Below, piece after piece: positions 61,550 to 64,000 of a stretch of DNA of 64,000 nt (its first letter is position 1; each line of letters begins with the position of its first letter). The translations under genes were made by a program, and so were the position numbers. This stretch comes from Verrucomicrobiaceae bacterium UBA7681 (lineage in GTDB: Bacteria; Verrucomicrobiota; Verrucomicrobiia; Verrucomicrobiales; Verrucomicrobiaceae). A model generated the notes under the pieces. The model ran no database searches and had not been told where the DNA came from. It saw nothing but the letters and a program-made list of their open reading frames with translations. The DNA lies in the NCBI GenBank assembly GCA_002482965.1, contig DLGZ01000048.1, positions 266,969 through 330,968 on the forward strand, given 5' to 3'.

Positions 61550-62730
61550 GGTGCTGAGATGTTCGGCTTTGACCACAGAATGCGGGCCACAAACGTCGCG
61601 CCCTCGGCTCCACGTTGCACCGAGTCCTTCATGAACATGCCCTCGGACACCGTCACCCATGACTCTTGCTCGTTGATGCGGCAGGCACCGAAATTTCCCA
61701 TCTCCGCGCCGCGCTCTGGAATGACCACCCTCTCACTGCTGCGGACGATCTGGAGTTTTTCCGTGTCAACACGGGCCATGAACAGCGGTGCGCGATGACG
61801 AACAATGTGATCGTTGTTCGCTCCACGTCGGGTATAGAGAAGGAACAGGCCATCGCTGTGGGCCAGCCAATGCTGCTGCGTATTGTAACTGCCAAGTTCG
61901 GTGCCGTCGTCAAAGGTCCAGGGAGATGGCTCGGCAAATTGCAAGCCGTCATCACTCACGCTGACGTATCCGCGCTCGTCGTTGCGAAGAGTGAGGTAAT
62001 ACCGGCCACCAAACGCGATCAACGAGGGTTCGTAGAGGCCGCGAGCCACGGCGAGGCGCAGGACATTGCCGTGTTTGATGAACGTGAGTTGGGTGCCGTC
62101 GAACTGACATTCGGCGACTGTGGTACTGTAGCGATCCTTGGCACTGGTGCCGATGTAGAGCGGGATCAGCAGCGTGCGGTCTGCTTTGACGAGCCATTGT
62201 GCACAGGCATTGCGGGCAAAATTGAATTGATCCTCCGCCGGCAGCTCCAGCACCTGCCACGGCGTCCACTTCGCCGATTTCGGGTCGTAAACGGCATAGA
62301 CGGTTTGATGTGAGCGCTTCACATCATCGAGCTGTTTGCCCTTGGGGCTGTAACGTACGCGGGCGCCGATGGCGATCAGCCTGCCCGTCTTTGCATGCCA
62401 TCCCGGCGTCACATCGGCCACACTGATCGTCACGCCGTCGGGCTGTGGCTGCCAGTCGATCTCCGGCGGCAGAGTGGGACCGCTCCACGCTCCATCCACG
62501 CCTTCGCGCCGCATGAAATACAGACCGGAGTAGTAGTCGGAGACTTTGAGGTGCTTTTGGATCGTCATCACCACGCCGCCGGGCACCGCCGCCGCACGCG
62601 GGTGAAACCACAGGAACTTCCCATCGTCATGCTTTATCACCGTTTCGAGCTTGACGGTGAAGTCAGGCGGCTCGGCGGCGTGCAGCATTTGCACGGCGAC
62701 GAGAACTAGAACACAGAGGTAGGCCTTCAT
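61546..62730 (-). CDS. Secreted sialidase-like (BNR-type) protein
   Basis: A 394-residue protein from ATG at 62730 with a signal peptide (KAYLCVLVLVAVQMLHAA). The start of the mature part, HDDGKFLWFHPRAAAVPGG, and the later VRHRAPLFMARVDTEKLQIVR fit six-bladed propellers of the sialidase/exo-alpha-sialidase-like group. The Asp-box (SxDxGxxW) repeats are degenerate (for example SVSDDGLQFAEPSPW), so true sialidase activity is uncertain. It lies 4 bases after the oxidoreductase gene. Confidence 0.82.
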   Translation of the reverse strand: MKAYLCVLVLVAVQMLHAAEPPDFTVKLETVIKHDDGKFLWFHPRAAAVPGGVVMTIQKHLKVSDYYSGLYFMRREGVDGAWSGPTLPPEIDWQPQPDGVTISVADVTPGWHAKTGRLIAIGARVRYSPKGKQLDDVKRSHQTVYAVYDPKSAKWTPWQVLELPAEDQFNFARNACAQWLVKADRTLLIPLYIGTSAKDRYSTTVAECQFDGTQLTFIKHGNVLRLAVARGLYEPSLIAFGGRYYLTLRNDERGYVSVSDDGLQFAEPSPWTFDDGTELGSYNTQQHWLAHSDGLFLLYTRRGANNDHIVRHRAPLFMARVDTEKLQIVRSSERVVIPERGAEMGNFGACRINEQESWVTVSEGMFMKDSVQRGAEGATFVARILWSKPNISAP

Positions 62731-62734
62731 GAGA

Positions 62735-64000
62735 TCAGATCTCCGACTCCTTTGGCAGCAGGAAGGGCGCACGATACTCACGACCGAGGAGGTCGTTGGC
62801 AGGGGCGTTTTCGATAAAGGCCTCCTTGTCACCATCCACGCGAAGATGCTGACCAAGGGTAAGTTTTGTCTTGTCCAAATCGACCCCGGCATCGCCAAGG
62901 TAGTGGCGGGTGCGCTCCAACGTCTCTTGCACGTCATCGTGGACCTTGATGTCTCCGAGCCCCTTCGCGATGTCGTTCACCGAGGTCTGCGCCCCGAGTC
63001 GATACGAGATGTTGGCGATGTGGCAGAGCGAGCTGCTTTGATGACCTTCCTCGATCTCCGCTTTCAGATCCTCCTGCCGGCGGCTGCGCACTGCGTTGAG
63101 GAAATTGGCGAAATGGTTCTCGGACTTGCCTTCAAAGGCGCGGATGAGATTACCCTTCGGATCGTAGAGGTTTGTGTCGGCAATGATGCCTTCGCTGCCG
63201 TAGAAGAACCACATGGATTTGATCGTCGGATGAAAGGGCACGGATTTAAGGCCACGCGTTTCCGAGATGATCGTCTTGTCGCCGAAATCGAAGATGCCGA
63301 CCTGCGAGTTCGGCGTCTCCGCGACATCGGTGTAGCCGAGACGGCCACCGTAGCTCAGCACACTTCTGCCCAGCCCGGTCACGCCGAGGCCCCAGCGGCA
63401 GATGTCCAGCGAGTGGACGTTGTTGTTGCCGATCTCTCCACTGCCGGTGTTCCAGAACCAATGCCAGTCGTAGTGAAACTTGGGTCGGGCGAGCTTCGGC
63501 ATCGCCGCTGGTCCGGCCCAGAGGTCGTAGTCGCAGCGCGGCGGCATCGCGCATTCGGCCGGCCCACCGATGGAACCGCGCCCGCCATAAATGATGCTCT
63601 TCGCGAGCTTTACCTCGCCGAGTTTGCCCTCGCGCATGTATTTGACGGCCTCGGCCAAAGCACCGCGTGAACGATTCTGAGTCCCCGCCTGGCAGATGCG
63701 CCCCAGCTTTCGCGCCGCCTGCACCATGCGCCTGCCTTCGATGACATTGTGACTCACCGGCTTTTCCACATACACATCCTTGCCCGCCTGCATCGCCCAA
63801 ATCGCGGAGAGCGAGTGCCAGTGATTCGGCGAGGCGATGAACACCACATCGACCGACTTGTCCTCCAGCACCTTGCGCAAATCCTGCACCTTCTTCGGCA
63901 GAGGTCGCTTCAATTCGACGAGCAATGCACCCACTTCATCCGCACGGTCGAGGTCCGGGTCACAAACATAAGCAACATCGCAGTCCGCGAGTCGCGCCAG
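62735..64000 (-). CDS. Gfo/Idh/MocA-family oxidoreductase (5' end outside window)
   Basis: The frame is open to the right window edge (LADCDVAYVCDPDLDRADEVG before the Val codon at 63934), so the first part, including the NAD-binding glycine motif, lies beyond. What is seen has VDVVFIASPNHWHSL, AGKDVYVEKPVSHN (catalytic Lys region) and HFHYDWHWFWNTGSGEIGNNNVHSLDICRWGLG-like residues typical of the long secreted subgroup. It oxidises a sugar with bound NAD(P), probably in the extracytoplasmic breakdown pathway encoded by its operon. Confidence 0.92.
   Translation of the reverse strand: MARLADCDVAYVCDPDLDRADEVGALLVELKRPLPKKVQDLRKVLEDKSVDVVFIASPNHWHSLSAIWAMQAGKDVYVEKPVSHNVIEGRRMVQAARKLGRICQAGTQNRSRGALAEAVKYMREGKLGEVKLAKSIIYGGRGSIGGPAECAMPPRCDYDLWAGPAAMPKLARPKFHYDWHWFWNTGSGEIGNNNVHSLDICRWGLGVTGLGRSVLSYGGRLGYTDVAETPNSQVGIFDFGDKTIISETRGLKSVPFHPTIKSMWFFYGSEGIIADTNLYDPKGNLIRAFEGKSENHFANFLNAVRSRRQEDLKAEIEEGHQSSSLCHIANISYRLGAQTSVNDIAKGLGDIKVHDDVQETLERTRHYLGDAGVDLDKTKLTLGQHLRVDGDKEAFIENAPANDLLGREYRAPFLLPKESEI

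Overview
The window is GC-rich and densely coded, with 57 called protein genes and no rRNA, tRNA, CRISPR array or insertion sequence that I could recognise. The gene content points to a member of the Verrucomicrobiota, probably Verrucomicrobiaceae (Prosthecobacter-like). The signs are cytochromes of the planctomycete/verrucomicrobial type (one fused to WD40 repeats, one to an SHD1-like tail), DUF1501, DUF1080 (3-keto-disaccharide hydrolase) and ceramidase-like secreted proteins, LL-diaminopimelate aminotransferase, a PEP-CTERM protein with autotransporter-associated repeats, and an exosortase. Genus is an inference from content only.

Layout. 1-4109: the 3' end of dapL, then a minus-strand run of a WD40-cytochrome c, a small channel-like membrane protein, a CoA-binding protein, a short unknown protein and dgt. 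4187-8910: a creatininase-family hydrolase translationally coupled to two oligopeptide ABC permeases, a small secreted protein, and an oligopeptide-binding protein closed by a strong bidirectional terminator. 8977-18123: an eight-gene minus-strand operon of exosortase, EpsI-like protein, LarE, LarB, CapK-like adenylate-forming enzyme, CdiI-like immunity protein, bi-domain oxidoreductase and heparinase II/III-like protein. 18317-28620: a divergent GT9 glycosyltransferase and a nine-gene minus-strand cluster (DAHP synthase, heptose kinase, GmhA, flippase, polymerase/ligase, two glycosyltransferases, two methyltransferases). Together these form a surface-polysaccharide and protein-sorting island of about 20 kb.

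28621-32032: a 470-base leader and an ABC transporter of the nitrate/taurine type whose lipoprotein receptor is rich in cysteine. 32152-38773: rluA-family gene, a 1372-residue PEP-CTERM autotransporter-repeat protein (a likely substrate for the exosortase), rpsB and tsf. 38857-43637: cytochrome-SHD1 protein, YkgJ-type cysteine cluster protein, and an operon of a predicted pseudokinase, SufE and a GNAT enzyme. 43647-52390: a double alpha/beta hydrolase, then a minus-strand run purM, SGNH hydrolase, unknown membrane protein, lysA, metF, ROK kinase.

52568-64000: DUF1501 Tat-exported protein, a 3D-domain lipoprotein, D-aminoacylase-like amidohydrolase plus DUF1080, and a compact six-gene operon (Gfo/Idh/MocA oxidoreductase, sialidase-like, class IV aminotransferase, beta-propeller, two ceramidase-like enzymes), suggesting extracytoplasmic breakdown of surface or host-derived glycolipid/amino-acyl material. 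Many neighbouring genes overlap by ATGA, so translational coupling is the rule. The most unusual structure is the embedding of the nickel-pincer cofactor genes larE and larB, and of an orphan CDI-type immunity gene, inside the exosortase operon.
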